Source: JAMXLO01 sp963812505 (GTDB lineage Bacteria > Pseudomonadota > Alphaproteobacteria > Acetobacterales > Acetobacteraceae). From it: a stretch of 64,000 nucleotides of DNA. The notes under the pieces were generated by a model. It ran no database searches. It was not told where the DNA came from and saw nothing but the letters and a program-made list of their open reading frames with translations. The position numbers and the translations under genes are program-made. Positions within the stretch are counted from its first letter, which is position 1. Every line of letters begins with the position of its first letter. Below are positions 1-8,595 of this stretch, in pieces. The DNA is taken from contig CAWEVM010000012.1 of NCBI GenBank assembly GCA_963812505.1, positions 57,756-121,755 on the forward strand. Reading direction: 5' to 3'.

Positions 1-444
1 TATGTGTTTGCACGCTATCGCCTGGTCGGGACGCCGGCGGGTCTTGTGCTGGCGCACACCTGCCTTGCAGTGCCATTCGTGGTGACCAGCGTCAGCGCGA
101 GCCTGGCGGGTGTGGATCGCCGGCTGGAACAGGCTGCGCTCAGTCTCGGCGCGACGCCCTGGGGTGCGTTCCGTCAGGTGACCTTGCCGCTCATCTGTCC
201 TGGTGTTCTGGTCGGCGCGCTGTTCGCGTTCATCACCTCGTTCGACGAGCTGATTGTAGCGCTGTTCCTGTCGGGCTCGGGGGCGGTCACTCTGCCGCGG
301 CGGATGTGGGACGACCTGCGCTTCGCCATCGATCCGACCATTGCCGCGGTCTCGACGCTGACGATTGCATTGAGCGCGATGCTATTGCTGGGTGCCCATC
401 TGATTCGTCGGCATCAGGCCAGTGAACGGGGAGGAGCGGTGTGA
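1..444 (+). CDS. ABC transporter permease, PotC-like (5' partial)
   Basis: This is the C-terminal part of an inner-membrane permease of the polyamine/opine type ABC importers. The reading frame is already open at base 1, so the true start lies outside the window. Visible are several hydrophobic segments and the cytoplasmic EAA loop (EQAALSLGATPWGAFRQV), which docks the permease onto its ATPase. The segment ITSFDELIVALFLSG following the loop is typical of PotC/YdcV permeases. Its stop overlaps the GTG start of the next gene, so the two are translationally coupled. The coupling to a DoeA-like hydrolase suggests import of a small organic amine or compatible solute, but the substrate is inference. 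Confidence 0.9.
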   Translation, partial: YVFARYRLVGTPAGLVLAHTCLAVPFVVTSVSASLAGVDRRLEQAALSLGATPWGAFRQVTLPLICPGVLVGALFAFITSFDELIVALFLSGSGAVTLPRRMWDDLRFAIDPTIAAVSTLTIALSAMLLLGAHLIRRHQASERGGAV

Positions 445-1622
445 GTCCACCCCAACTCAATTTCTCTCGCTCGGAATACGACGCGCGTCTTGCCAGGACA
501 CGGACCGCCATGGCGAGCGCGGGCATCGACCTGCTGATCGTGACCGACCCGTCCAACATGCATTGGTTGACCGGCTATGACGGCTGGTCGTTCTATGTTC
601 ATCAGTGCGTGCTGGTGCCGGCCGAGGGTGAGCCTGTCTGGTATGGGCGCGGGCAGGACGCGAACGGAGCGCGGCGCACCACCTGGCTGCATGACGACAG
701 CATTGTGGGTTATCCCGATCACTACGTGCAGTCCGTCGAGCGTCATCCGATGGATTTTCTGTCCGGTGTCATCAAGGATCGTGGGTGGGAGCGCGCCGCG
801 ATCGGAGTGGAGATGGACAATTACTGGTTCACCGCCGCTGCCTACGCGTCGCTCGTCGAGCATCTGCCAAGCTCCCGCTTCACTGACTCACGTTCGCTGG
901 TGAATTGGCAGCGCGCGGTCAAGAGTCCGACGGAGCTGGAGTACATGCGACGCGCAGGGCGCATCGTGGCGGCCATGCATCAGCGGATTGTCGACAAGGT
1001 CGAACCGGGGATGCGCAAGTGCGATCTGGTCGCGGAAATATACGATGCGGGCATCCGCGGCGTGGACGGGTTCGGGGGCGACTATGCTGCGGTCGTGCCG
1101 CTGCTGCCTTCAGGTATAGAAGCCTCGGCTCCGCATTTGACCTGGGATGATCGGCCAATGCGCGCGGGCGAGGGAACTTTTTTTGAGCTGGCCGGATGCT
1201 ACAGGAGATACCATTGTCCGCTGTCGCGCACGGTGTTTCTTGGCAGGCCCACGCAGGAGTTTCTCGATGCGGAGAAGGCGACGCTGGAGGGCATGGAGGC
1301 AGGACTCTCCGCGGCGAGACCCGGTAATGTCTGTGAGGACATCGCCAATGCGTTCTTCGCGGTGTTGAGGAAATACAACATCGTCAAGGACAATCGCACC
1401 GGGTATTCGATAGGCCTCAGTTATCCGCCTGACTGGGGTGAGCGCACCATGAGCCTGCGAGCAGGCGATAGGACCGAGTTGCAACCTGGCATGACGTTCC
1501 ACTTCATGACCGGCCTGTGGCTGGAGACGATGGGGCTGGAGATCACCGAGAGTATCGTGATCACTGACACCGGCGTGGAATGTCTGGCGGACGTGCCTCG
1601 GCGGCTGTTTGTGAAGGCGTGA
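441..1622 (+). CDS. M24-fold hydrolase, ectoine hydrolase DoeA / creatinase-like
   Basis: A 393-residue protein with an N-terminal creatinase domain (about 1-160) and a C-terminal pita-bread M24 domain (about 165-390). The C-terminal stretch YPPDWGERTMSLRAGD and EITESIVIT resemble ectoine hydrolase DoeA and creatinase more than Xaa-Pro peptidases. The places where metallopeptidases carry the first two metal-binding aspartates read FFELAG and CPLSRT here, so the metal site seems incomplete, as in creatinase. That makes C-N bond hydrolysis of a small amidine or cyclic compound more likely than peptide cleavage. It starts with GTG overlapping the permease stop. Family assignment is firm; the exact substrate is not known. 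Confidence 0.85.
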   Translation: MSPPQLNFSRSEYDARLARTRTAMASAGIDLLIVTDPSNMHWLTGYDGWSFYVHQCVLVPAEGEPVWYGRGQDANGARRTTWLHDDSIVGYPDHYVQSVERHPMDFLSGVIKDRGWERAAIGVEMDNYWFTAAAYASLVEHLPSSRFTDSRSLVNWQRAVKSPTELEYMRRAGRIVAAMHQRIVDKVEPGMRKCDLVAEIYDAGIRGVDGFGGDYAAVVPLLPSGIEASAPHLTWDDRPMRAGEGTFFELAGCYRRYHCPLSRTVFLGRPTQEFLDAEKATLEGMEAGLSAARPGNVCEDIANAFFAVLRKYNIVKDNRTGYSIGLSYPPDWGERTMSLRAGDRTELQPGMTFHFMTGLWLETMGLEITESIVITDTGVECLADVPRRLFVKA

Positions 1623-1660
1623 AGCGAAGCAATCCATAACACGATGGGGATTGCTTCGCT
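1623..1660. repeat. 13-bp inverted repeat between convergent genes
   Basis: Perfect 13-bp stem (1623-1635 with 1648-1660) and a 12-base loop. It sits right after the M24 gene stop and before the stop of the convergent binding-protein gene. The sequence GGATTGCTTCGCTCCGC, followed by TCGCAATGACAGG, looks like a dispersed repeat of many alphaproteobacterial genomes. It may serve as a bidirectional terminator, although no T tract is seen. Confidence 0.6.
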
Positions 1661-1691
1661 CCGCTCGCAATGACAGGTCGTTCGGCGGGTA

Positions 1692-2945
1692 CTATGGCCA
1701 GACTTTCTTTGGGTTCTTGCCCATGGAGAATGTCTTTGGGTCGTCCGAGATGAACTCGTAGACCGCGGGCTTGAACTTCGCACACTGGCCGTACGCGTCG
1801 CAGGCGATCGGTCCGCTCATGCCTTCGAACTTTTCAGCGAACACGGCGTCCCGAAGCGCCTTGCGGCCAATGTACAGATTGCCTTCCTTGTCGGCCTTCG
1901 CCACTTTGGGGATCGCCTTGATCGCCATCTCCGCGGCATCGTAGGCGTTGGCGTGGTAGCCCGATATCGGCGCCTCGCCGTAGACTTTTTTGTATTCCTC
2001 GACGAATGACGGATAGGCCTTGCCCATCGTGTCGACCGAGACGTCGGGATAGCAGATGTGGAAGCCGACCACTGACGGGCCGGCCGCCTCGACGAACTCC
2101 GCTGCCGCGAGCGAGCCACCGCCGACCAGCGTGGTGTGTTCCAGCCCGGGAATCTCCTTGGACTGACGCAGCATCTGCGCCGCGGCCGCGACGAAGATCG
2201 GCATGTAGATCACATCCGGCTTCTCGGCAGCGATCTTGGTCAGCACCGGATGCATGTCCACGTCGGTTGGCGCGACAGCTTCCGTCGACATGACCTTGCC
2301 GCCCAAGCCCTCGAAGCTTTTCGCCATGACGGCCGCGAGCTGCTGGGCGTAGGGGCTGCCGTCGTGGACGGCGACGACGGTCTTCGCCTTCAGCACGGTG
2401 AAGACGTATTTCGCGTCGGAGGCGCCCTGGTCGATGTCGCTGGCAATGGTTCGGCCGAAGCCGGCGTACTGCGGCCCGCGATCCGGTGCGGTCAGCGACG
2501 GTGCCGAGCATGCGTTGCAGATGTTGGTAATGCCTTGCTGCCAGAGGATCGGCGCGGCCGGCGTGGCGGCAGACGAGCAGGCGCCACCGAGCACTATCAG
2601 GACCTGCGGGTTGGCAGCCAACTTGGTCGCCGCGGTCTGGCCGCCCTCGGCGTTGCACTGATCGTCCTCGACGGAGAGCTTGATCGGGTGCCCGAGCAGC
2701 TTGTTGCCGATGTCCCGGAAGGCGAGTTCAGCACCGCGCTTGGAATCGATGCCCATAGCAGTGTCGGCGCCGGACATCACCCAGTAGCCGCCAATCTGGA
2801 TCGGGGCGCCCTTCGGGATGCGCACGACACCCAGCGGGTCGGTCACCGGAGCCTGCGCTTCAGCGAACAGCGGATGTGCCAACAACAGCATTGCACCGAC
2901 GAGGATGGCGCGCGGCAGGCGCCTATGCACGGTCACAGGATTCAT
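1692..2945 (-). CDS. ABC transporter substrate-binding protein, branched-chain amino acid type
   Basis: Periplasmic binding protein of the LivJ/Peripla_BP_6 family, 417 residues from the start chosen. It begins with a Sec signal peptide (MNPVTVHRRLPRAILVGAML...AEAQA), then the usual opening IQIGGYWVMSGADTAMG and the segment LAANPQVLIVLGGACSSAATPAAPI that forms the ligand cleft. A longer GTG start at 3053 would add 36 residues in front of the signal peptide and overlap the upstream small gene, so the internal ATG is preferred. No permease or ATPase genes for this system lie nearby, so it is an orphan receptor here; the ligand may be an amino acid, amide or aromatic acid. Confidence 0.88.
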   Translation of the reverse strand: MNPVTVHRRLPRAILVGAMLLLAHPLFAEAQAPVTDPLGVVRIPKGAPIQIGGYWVMSGADTAMGIDSKRGAELAFRDIGNKLLGHPIKLSVEDDQCNAEGGQTAATKLAANPQVLIVLGGACSSAATPAAPILWQQGITNICNACSAPSLTAPDRGPQYAGFGRTIASDIDQGASDAKYVFTVLKAKTVVAVHDGSPYAQQLAAVMAKSFEGLGGKVMSTEAVAPTDVDMHPVLTKIAAEKPDVIYMPIFVAAAAQMLRQSKEIPGLEHTTLVGGGSLAAAEFVEAAGPSVVGFHICYPDVSVDTMGKAYPSFVEEYKKVYGEAPISGYHANAYDAAEMAIKAIPKVAKADKEGNLYIGRKALRDAVFAEKFEGMSGPIACDAYGQCAKFKPAVYEFISDDPKTFSMGKNPKKVWP

Positions 2946-3043
2946 TTGTTGAAGCCCCCACCTGTTGAGCGTTTCTGAAGACGACGCTTCTTCCCGGTAA
3001 ACGTGAGCAATTCTTGCTGCCGATAGTCGGTAAGCGGCAGAGA

Positions 3044-3334
3044 CTAACGACACAGATTATGGGCGCGGCAGCCGTTGGCGGCAATCCGATTGCATTGGGC
3101 CGCTTTGTTCGAGCAGTCCGCAACGCATGCGGATCGTCTTGGATCTATACTGAAGAGTTGTGCACGACATTCCGCAATACATAACTCACGCTTTTCAGTG
3201 CAGCCGGCAGCGTCCACGCAGGCGGCACAGCCGCTTGCGGGCTGTGCCATAGTGAGACATGGCATGACGCAATAAAATAGCGAGACCAGGACGAAGATTG
3301 CCGCTTTGACCCGGAAGACCGTTGCGCGCGACAT
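3044..3334 (-). CDS. Small cysteine-rich secreted protein, function unknown
   Basis: A 96-residue protein with a strong hydrophobic signal segment (VKAAIFVLVSLFYCVMPCL) followed by a mature part of about 65 residues with ten cysteines, spaced as CAAC, C, C-x3-C, C-x3-C, C, C, C. No family is recognised. The even number of cysteines and export signal suggest a disulfide-rich periplasmic or secreted protein. It lies between the DsrE-like gene and the binding-protein gene on the same strand. The start is taken at the internal ATG; a TTG ten codons upstream, next to the DsrE stop, is also possible. Existence is moderately supported. Confidence 0.45.
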   Translation of the reverse strand: MSRATVFRVKAAIFVLVSLFYCVMPCLTMAQPASGCAACVDAAGCTEKRELCIAECRAQLFSIDPRRSACVADCSNKAAQCNRIAANGCRAHNLCR

Positions 3335-3364
3335 TGGAACCAGGCCAGGCGCGGAGCGCGTCAA

Positions 3365-3853
3365 CTACGGACGCACGTAGGTCCACCCCTGTTCCTCAAG
3401 ATCGACGATGCGTGCGATCCCCGCCGGAACAAGGTGCGCCTCCGGGAGAAGAGTGATGTTCTTGTTCTCCTGCTTGGATTGAGCGGCGAGGGTATTGCCG
3501 CAACCCGTGAAGGTCACGTTTTTCATGCTGCTGCTGATGGCAGCGAGACGTTCCTTCACCGGTGAGGTGTCGCTGCGGACCATGTTCAAGCCGGCGCCAT
3601 AGGCGACGAACTCGATCTCGATCTTCTCGCCTTTGTCCTGATAGTACTTGACCAGGTTCTCGCCGTTGTTGAGCGCCATGTTCATGACGGCAGGGTCATT
3701 CTGGGTCACCTGAATGACCACCCTGTGGGTCTTGTGCATGGTCGAGTACGCCACGGTGGGCGCTATTTTGCTTTGGCTTTCCGCGAACGCGGGCATTGTC
3801 GCGATCATGACCAGGCCGATACCGCCTATCGCCACGGTCTTCAGTAAGCGCAT
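3365..3853 (-). CDS. Periplasmic DsrE/DsrF-like family protein
   Basis: A 162-residue protein with a clear signal peptide (cleavage after MPAFA), then a DsrE/YchN-like fold: VVIQVTQNDPAVMNMALNN, the strand-helix IEIEFVAYGAGLNMV, and a conserved cysteine in TFTGCGNTL. Cytoplasmic DsrE proteins relay sulfur on such a cysteine; secreted relatives are common in proteobacteria but their job is unclear. A strong ribosome site (GGAGGAAA) lies just upstream of the ATG. The neighbours give no sulfur-pathway context. Confidence 0.82.
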   Translation of the reverse strand: MRLLKTVAIGGIGLVMIATMPAFAESQSKIAPTVAYSTMHKTHRVVIQVTQNDPAVMNMALNNGENLVKYYQDKGEKIEIEFVAYGAGLNMVRSDTSPVKERLAAISSSMKNVTFTGCGNTLAAQSKQENKNITLLPEAHLVPAGIARIVDLEEQGWTYVRP

Positions 3854-3895
3854 TCGATTTCCTCCGAGCTGGAACTGTTCACGGTTAGAGCGGCG

Positions 3896-5059
3896 TCACT
3901 TGCTATGCTGGCGTCGCCAGTCCAGGAACTCCTGGAACAACCGCACCTGCTCTGGCGTAGGCGGACCTACGGCGGTCCCGGGTTGGGGTGAAGTGGCGCT
4001 GGAAGACTTGTCTGAGGACGCCGCGGCCGGTTTTGTCGCTGCGGCACTGTCAAGCCATTCCTGGGCCGCAGGGAAGCGTTCGAGCCCGGGCACCTTGGCG
4101 TTGAGGTTGACATCCTTCCACTTGGGATGAAACCCCGGCTCCTGTAGCGTGCCCAGCCGACTGAACAGGTAGTCGGTCAATCGAGCGACCCGCTTGTAGC
4201 GATCTGACCCCTTTGGCCAGTTGAATGCCGCCAGGATCGTCGGCACTGCGATCGTCTCTACCTCCTGGCCCTGCGGAATGATGTCGGGATAATCACTCGA
4301 GGTCAGGGTGGACGGCAGGTAGAACCCGAAATCCTCGAAGTGGACTGGCAGGAACTTGAATCCGGGGTCCCACCTTGAATGTGCAAACACGTCGATCGGC
4401 TTGGAGGTGACGAACACGACCGCTGCCATGTCGCCCTGTCCCGATCGCATCTGCTGCAGCGCGACCTGGTGGGGGATGAAGGTTTTTGCGACGTCAAGTT
4501 TCAGTCGTTCGAAGATCAGCGGACCAGAATAGGCCGCCGCAGTACCAGGGGTGTTGAAGTTGACCTTTTTGCCCCGGAGGTCGTCCAGGGATTTGATTTC
4601 CGGACGGACGAAGATGTGCAGTTCGGAGGGAAACAGGCTGAGGATATAGGTGATCCGCTGGCGGATGTTCGGAACCAGCGTCTTGAACTGGTCCAGGGCA
4701 TCGGAGTTGATAATCGCGGCGTCGACGCCCTTCAGATAGAGCAGCGCCTCAACGTTCTCGACGGGGCCGCGGGTGACGATGGGCAGCACGTGTAGGTTGT
4801 CGCCGTCGTCCACGACACGCGCAATCTCGGTCGCGAAGCGGATGGGGGCACCTTCGAGTTGCCCGCCGGCAAGTCCCACAGTCCATGCATTGAGCCGCTC
4901 GACCGCCTGCAATTCGAGCGCTCTGCGCGGTGTCTGCACCTGCGTTGGCTGTTGGTCGGTCGGCGCGCCGGCGGTCTGCGCTTCGGCCGATACTCCCCCG
5001 GCCAAGCCGGCGCAGAGCACGCCGAGAACTATTCCAAGAACAGCCAACACTGGTTTCAA
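3896..5059 (-). CDS. TAXI family TRAP transporter solute-binding protein
   Basis: A periplasmic receptor of the TAXI/NMT1 family. Visible features are a hydrophobic signal segment (VLAVLGIVLGVLCAGLAGG), the block AAIINSDALDQFK, ELHIFVRPEIKSLDDLRGKKVNF, and the ligand-loop segment TPGTAAAYSG. The C-terminal 60 residues are rich in Ala, Ser and Pro and look disordered. The start is taken at TTG 5059, which has an AGGA site and begins the signal peptide; a longer frame opens at 5236. No DctQM membrane genes are adjacent, so transport partners are elsewhere or absent. TAXI proteins bind organic acids such as glutamate or 2-oxoglutarate; the ligand here is unknown. Confidence 0.85.
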   Translation of the reverse strand: MKPVLAVLGIVLGVLCAGLAGGVSAEAQTAGAPTDQQPTQVQTPRRALELQAVERLNAWTVGLAGGQLEGAPIRFATEIARVVDDGDNLHVLPIVTRGPVENVEALLYLKGVDAAIINSDALDQFKTLVPNIRQRITYILSLFPSELHIFVRPEIKSLDDLRGKKVNFNTPGTAAAYSGPLIFERLKLDVAKTFIPHQVALQQMRSGQGDMAAVVFVTSKPIDVFAHSRWDPGFKFLPVHFEDFGFYLPSTLTSSDYPDIIPQGQEVETIAVPTILAAFNWPKGSDRYKRVARLTDYLFSRLGTLQEPGFHPKWKDVNLNAKVPGLERFPAAQEWLDSAAATKPAAASSDKSSSATSPQPGTAVGPPTPEQVRLFQEFLDWRRQHSK

Positions 5060-5344
5060 TGCGAGATCCTCACGGAAAGGTGTAACATACAGAGGTCTCG
5101 CGGCGCTGCCTATATCGAACCGGGTGCGTTTCGGTAGCACACGATATGCAGGATCACATAGCTGTTTCCCACCCTGGAGTTTGGGGCGGCGGATGGGCCA
5201 TCCCGGACAGCCCTTGCGCGGCGCTAGCTCGCGCATCAGGTCGGCTCCGGGAAATCATCAGGAATTGGCCGAACGGAGACACCGCTCCTGCGGCGGACAA
5301 AACAGAAACGAGCCGGCCAGGTCAGTTTACTCTCGACACTCGAA

Positions 5345-6745
5345 TCAGATGTGTATGACCCGCCCATATGCATCCAGCACCGCCTCATGCATTGTCTCGC
5401 TGACCGTCGGATGTGGAAACACCGTGTGCATCAGTTCGGCCTCGGTGCTCTCCAGCGTCCGCGCGATGGCAAACCCCTGGATCATCTCCGTCACCTCGGC
5501 CCCCACCATGTGGGCGCCGAGAAGCTCGCCGGTCTTGGCGTCGAACACCGTCTTCACCAGGCCCTCCGGCTCGCCCATCGCGATCGCCTTGCCGTTGCCG
5601 ATGAACGGGAAGTGCCCGACTTTAACGTCGTGCCCCAGCTCCCTGGCGCGCGCCTCGGTCAGCCCGACGGACGCGACCTGTGGGCGGCAATAGGTGCACC
5701 CGGGAACGTTCGTCGCATCGAGCGGATGCACGTCGTTCAGGCCGGCGATCTTTTCCACGCAGACCACGCCCTCGTGGCTTGCCTTGTGCGCGAGCCACGG
5801 AGGTCCAGCGAGATCGCCGATCGCATAAACACCAGGTTCGCCGGTGCGGCAGTATTCGTCGATCGTGACGTGTGTTCGATCGACCTTCACGCCCGTGCCT
5901 TCCAGGCCGATGCCCTCGACGTTGCCGACGATGCCGACGGCGGAGATCACCCGGTCCACGGTGATGTCCTGGCTCTTGCCGCCGGCCTCAACGGTTACAA
6001 CGACGTTGTCGCGGCCTTTCTTCGCGCCCTTTACCGCTGCGCCGACGTGGATGCGGATGCCCTGCTTCTCGAACGCCTTATGCGCGAAGGCAGAAATTTC
6101 TTCGTCCTCGACGGGAAGAATCCGCGGCAGCACCTCCACCACCGTCACCTTGGCGCACATGTTGCGATAGAAGCTGGCGAACTCAATGCCGATCGCGCCG
6201 GAGCCGATCACCAGCAGCGACTTGGGCATCGCCGGCGGCACCATCGCCTCCTTGTAGCTCCAGATCAGCTTGCCGTCGGCTTCTATGCCGGGAAGCTGCC
6301 GCGCACGTGCACCGGTGGCCAGGATGATGTGCGGCGACTTCAACGTGGCCACGGGCTTGCCTTCCTTTTCCACCGTCAGCGTCTGCTTGCCGGCAAGCTT
6401 GCCGCTGCCGTCAAATACCGTGACCTTGTGCTTGCGCAGCAGGAACGCGACGCCCTGCGAGAGCTGTTTCGCGACCGCGCGCGAGCGCTTCACCACCTTG
6501 TCGATCTCGAAGCGTGGTTCGACCGCGGCAAAACCGAAGTCGGGCAAGTGGTGCAGCAGGTGGTTGATCTCGGAGGTGCGCAGCAACGCTTTGGTGGGAA
6601 TGCAGCCCCAGTTGAGGCAGATGCCGCCGAGATGTTCGCGCTCCACCACCGCGGTCTTCATGCCGAGCTGTGCGGCACGGATCGCCGCGACGTAGCCGCC
6701 GGGGCCGCCGCCGAGAACGACGAGGTCAAAGTTCTGGTCAGCCAT
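5345..6745 (-). CDS. lpdA: Dihydrolipoyl dehydrogenase (E3)
   Basis: FAD enzyme that reoxidises dihydrolipoyl groups with NAD+ in 2-oxoacid dehydrogenase complexes. It has 466 residues, the usual family length. The N-terminal FAD fold carries GGGPGGYVAA (12-21), the redox disulfide is C43/C48 in GICLNWGCIPTK, the NAD fold has VIGSGAIGIEFASF, and the C-terminal interface contains HPHPT-type VFPHPTVSETMHEAV with the catalytic histidine. It is the last gene of the pyruvate dehydrogenase cluster and overlaps the GNAT gene by a few bases. Its role as the E3 of the neighbouring PDH complex is strongly implied by context. Confidence 0.97.
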   Translation of the reverse strand: MADQNFDLVVLGGGPGGYVAAIRAAQLGMKTAVVEREHLGGICLNWGCIPTKALLRTSEINHLLHHLPDFGFAAVEPRFEIDKVVKRSRAVAKQLSQGVAFLLRKHKVTVFDGSGKLAGKQTLTVEKEGKPVATLKSPHIILATGARARQLPGIEADGKLIWSYKEAMVPPAMPKSLLVIGSGAIGIEFASFYRNMCAKVTVVEVLPRILPVEDEEISAFAHKAFEKQGIRIHVGAAVKGAKKGRDNVVVTVEAGGKSQDITVDRVISAVGIVGNVEGIGLEGTGVKVDRTHVTIDEYCRTGEPGVYAIGDLAGPPWLAHKASHEGVVCVEKIAGLNDVHPLDATNVPGCTYCRPQVASVGLTEARARELGHDVKVGHFPFIGNGKAIAMGEPEGLVKTVFDAKTGELLGAHMVGAEVTEMIQGFAIARTLESTEAELMHTVFPHPTVSETMHEAVLDAYGRVIHI

Positions 6746-7229
6746 TTTGGGTTCCTTCGGCGAGCGCGATCATGGCGTCGCCGCTCAACTGCTGTGGGAT
6801 CCAGCCGCGCACGGGCTTGGCGCCGATGCGGCGGTAGAACTCGATGGCCGGCGCGTTCCAGTCGAGCACGTTCCACTCCATGTCGATGCAGTCGCGCTCA
6901 ATTGCAATGCGCGCCATGTGGTGGAACAGCGCGAGGCCGATGCCGCGGCCTCGGTGGGACGGCTCGATGTAGATGTCCTCGACGAACAGCGTGTAGCGGC
7001 CGGAGAAGGTGCCGAAGGTGAAGTACCAGAGGGCGAAGCCGACTGTGGTGCCGTTGATTTCGGCCAGGATGGATGCGAGCGACGGGTTCGGGCTGAACAG
7101 TACGGCGTGGAGTTCGGCTTCGGTGATCTTGAAGCGGTGGTCCAGCTTCTCGTAGCGGGCGAAGTCGCGCATCAGGCGGTGCAGCGTGCGGATGTCGGAT
7201 GGTGCGGTGGGGCGGAGGGTTGGGGTCAC
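6738..7229 (-). CDS. GNAT family N-acetyltransferase
   Basis: A 163-residue acetyl-CoA dependent N-acetyltransferase of the diamine-acetyltransferase-like group. Visible are the acetyl-CoA loop RGRGIGLALF, the strand LFVEDIYIEPSHR before it, and MEWNVLDWNAPAIEFYRRIGA, the usual C-terminal helix. The GTG at 7229 is chosen because the in-frame codons before it come from the GC-hairpin repeat (MGGGGAT); ATG at 7250 is the alternative. It overlaps lpdA and sits between pdhC and lpdA, so it is co-transcribed with the PDH genes. Its substrate cannot be told from sequence. Confidence 0.85.
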   Translation of the reverse strand: MTPTLRPTAPSDIRTLHRLMRDFARYEKLDHRFKITEAELHAVLFSPNPSLASILAEINGTTVGFALWYFTFGTFSGRYTLFVEDIYIEPSHRGRGIGLALFHHMARIAIERDCIDMEWNVLDWNAPAIEFYRRIGAKPVRGWIPQQLSGDAMIALAEGTQNG

Positions 7230-7231
7230 GG

Positions 7232-7285
7232 TGGCGCCCCCTCCCCCCAACCCCCTCCCGCAAGGGGAGGGGGAGGCTTTGGCGC
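7232..7285. repeat. GC hairpin repeat, copy 1
   Basis: C-tract/G-tract hairpin (CCCCTCCC, loop GCAA, GGGGAGGGG) between pdhC and the GNAT gene. The same hairpin type occurs at 23972-23989 and 26793-26821, so this is a dispersed element. It may act as a local RNA hairpin in the PDH transcript. Confidence 0.6.
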
Positions 7286-7290
7286 CTGGC

Positions 7291-8583
7291 TCATAGCAAC
7301 AGGCTCAGCGGGTCCTCGACGATCCGTTTGAACTCGCGCAGCCAGCGGGCGCCGAGAGCGCCATCGACCACGCGGTGATCGACGCTCAGGGTGACAGTCA
7401 TCACGGTGGCGATCGAAAGCGAGTCATTCTTCACCACGGGCCGTTTCTGTCCGGCGGCAACTGCGAGGATCGCCGATTGGGGTGGGTTGATGATGGCGGC
7501 GAACTCGGTGACGCCGAACATGCCCATGTTGGAAATGGAGAACCCGCCGCCCTGGAATTCCTCCGGCTTCAGCTTGCCCGTGCGCGCGCGACCGGCCAGG
7601 TCTTTCATCTCGCGGCTGATGGTCGCCAGGCCCTTCTGGTCGGCGCGACGGACGATCGGTGTTATGAGGCCGTCCGGAATGGCTACGGCAATGCTGATAT
7701 CGACATCGTCGAACAGCGCCATTCCCTCGTCGGTCCACGCGGCATTCACTGTCGGCACACGACGCAGTGTGACGGCCGAGGCCTTGATCACCAGGTCGTT
7801 GATGGTGATCAGGTAAGCGTCGGGACCTTCCTTCGGCGACTTGGCGTTCAGGTCGTTCATCAGTTTGATCAACGCGTCGATCTCCACGTCCATCGAGACG
7901 TAGAAATGCGGGATGGTCGATTTCGCCTCGGTCAGGCGGCGGGCGATCACCCTGCGGATCGAGCTGTGCGGCACCAGCGTGTGCGGTGCGGCAATCGGCG
8001 CTGACGGTCGCGCGACAGGAGCCGCGGTAGGTGCGGCAGCAGGCTGCGGGGTAGGGGGGGCGCCCTTCTGTAATGCTGCCTCGATGTCCGCCTTGACGAT
8101 GCGACCGTTCGGCCCGCTGCCCTTTAGCGCCGTGAGCTCAAGACCGGCCTGCTTCGCCATACGTCGCGCCAGCGGCGAGACAAAGATGCGCTCGCCGCCT
8201 GCATCGTGCCCGTTGCCGCTCTGCTGTGCCTTCTCGGGCGCGGGTCGTGGCGGCTCTGCCTTGGCGACCGGCTCGGGAGCGGGAGTGGATGGCGGGGCGG
8301 GCGAGGGCTTGGTGGTTGGCGCGGAAGCCGGCACCGCCTCACCTTGATCGACCAGGATGGCGATCGGCTCGTTCACCTTGACGCCCTCTGTCCCGTCGAT
8401 GACGAGGATCTTCCCGAGCACGCCTTCGTCGACCGCCTCGACCTCCATTGTGGCCTTGTCGGTCTCGATCTCGGCGATCACGTCGCCGGCGCGCACGTTC
8501 TCGCCTTCCTTTTTGAGCCAGCGCGACAGAGTCCCTTCGGTCATTGTCGGCGACAGCGCCGGCATCAGGATGTTGGTCGCCAT
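7291..8583 (-). CDS. pdhC: Pyruvate dehydrogenase E2, dihydrolipoyl acetyltransferase
   Basis: Core subunit of pyruvate dehydrogenase, 430 residues. In order: one lipoyl domain (1-78) with the lipoyl lysine K43 in ETDKATMEVE, a proline/alanine-rich linker, the E1/E3-binding domain (SPLARRMAKQAGLEL...GRIVKADIEAAL, about 135-175), a second flexible linker, and the catalytic acyltransferase domain ending with DHRVVDGALGARWL, which contains the catalytic His and Asp. It transfers the acetyl group from E1 to CoA. It lies 12 bases after pdhB in the leftward operon. Start ATG fits the conserved MATNILMPALSPTM opening. Confidence 0.97.
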   Translation of the reverse strand: MATNILMPALSPTMTEGTLSRWLKKEGENVRAGDVIAEIETDKATMEVEAVDEGVLGKILVIDGTEGVKVNEPIAILVDQGEAVPASAPTTKPSPAPPSTPAPEPVAKAEPPRPAPEKAQQSGNGHDAGGERIFVSPLARRMAKQAGLELTALKGSGPNGRIVKADIEAALQKGAPPTPQPAAAPTAAPVARPSAPIAAPHTLVPHSSIRRVIARRLTEAKSTIPHFYVSMDVEIDALIKLMNDLNAKSPKEGPDAYLITINDLVIKASAVTLRRVPTVNAAWTDEGMALFDDVDISIAVAIPDGLITPIVRRADQKGLATISREMKDLAGRARTGKLKPEEFQGGGFSISNMGMFGVTEFAAIINPPQSAILAVAAGQKRPVVKNDSLSIATVMTVTLSVDHRVVDGALGARWLREFKRIVEDPLSLLL

Positions 8584-8595
8584 GAGTTGCTCCCC

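Noticed and set aside
5351..7021. Long open frame of 556 codons on the + strand
   Set aside because: It is antisense to lpdA and the GNAT gene; low-information His/Arg-rich translation with no domain. An effect of high GC third positions.
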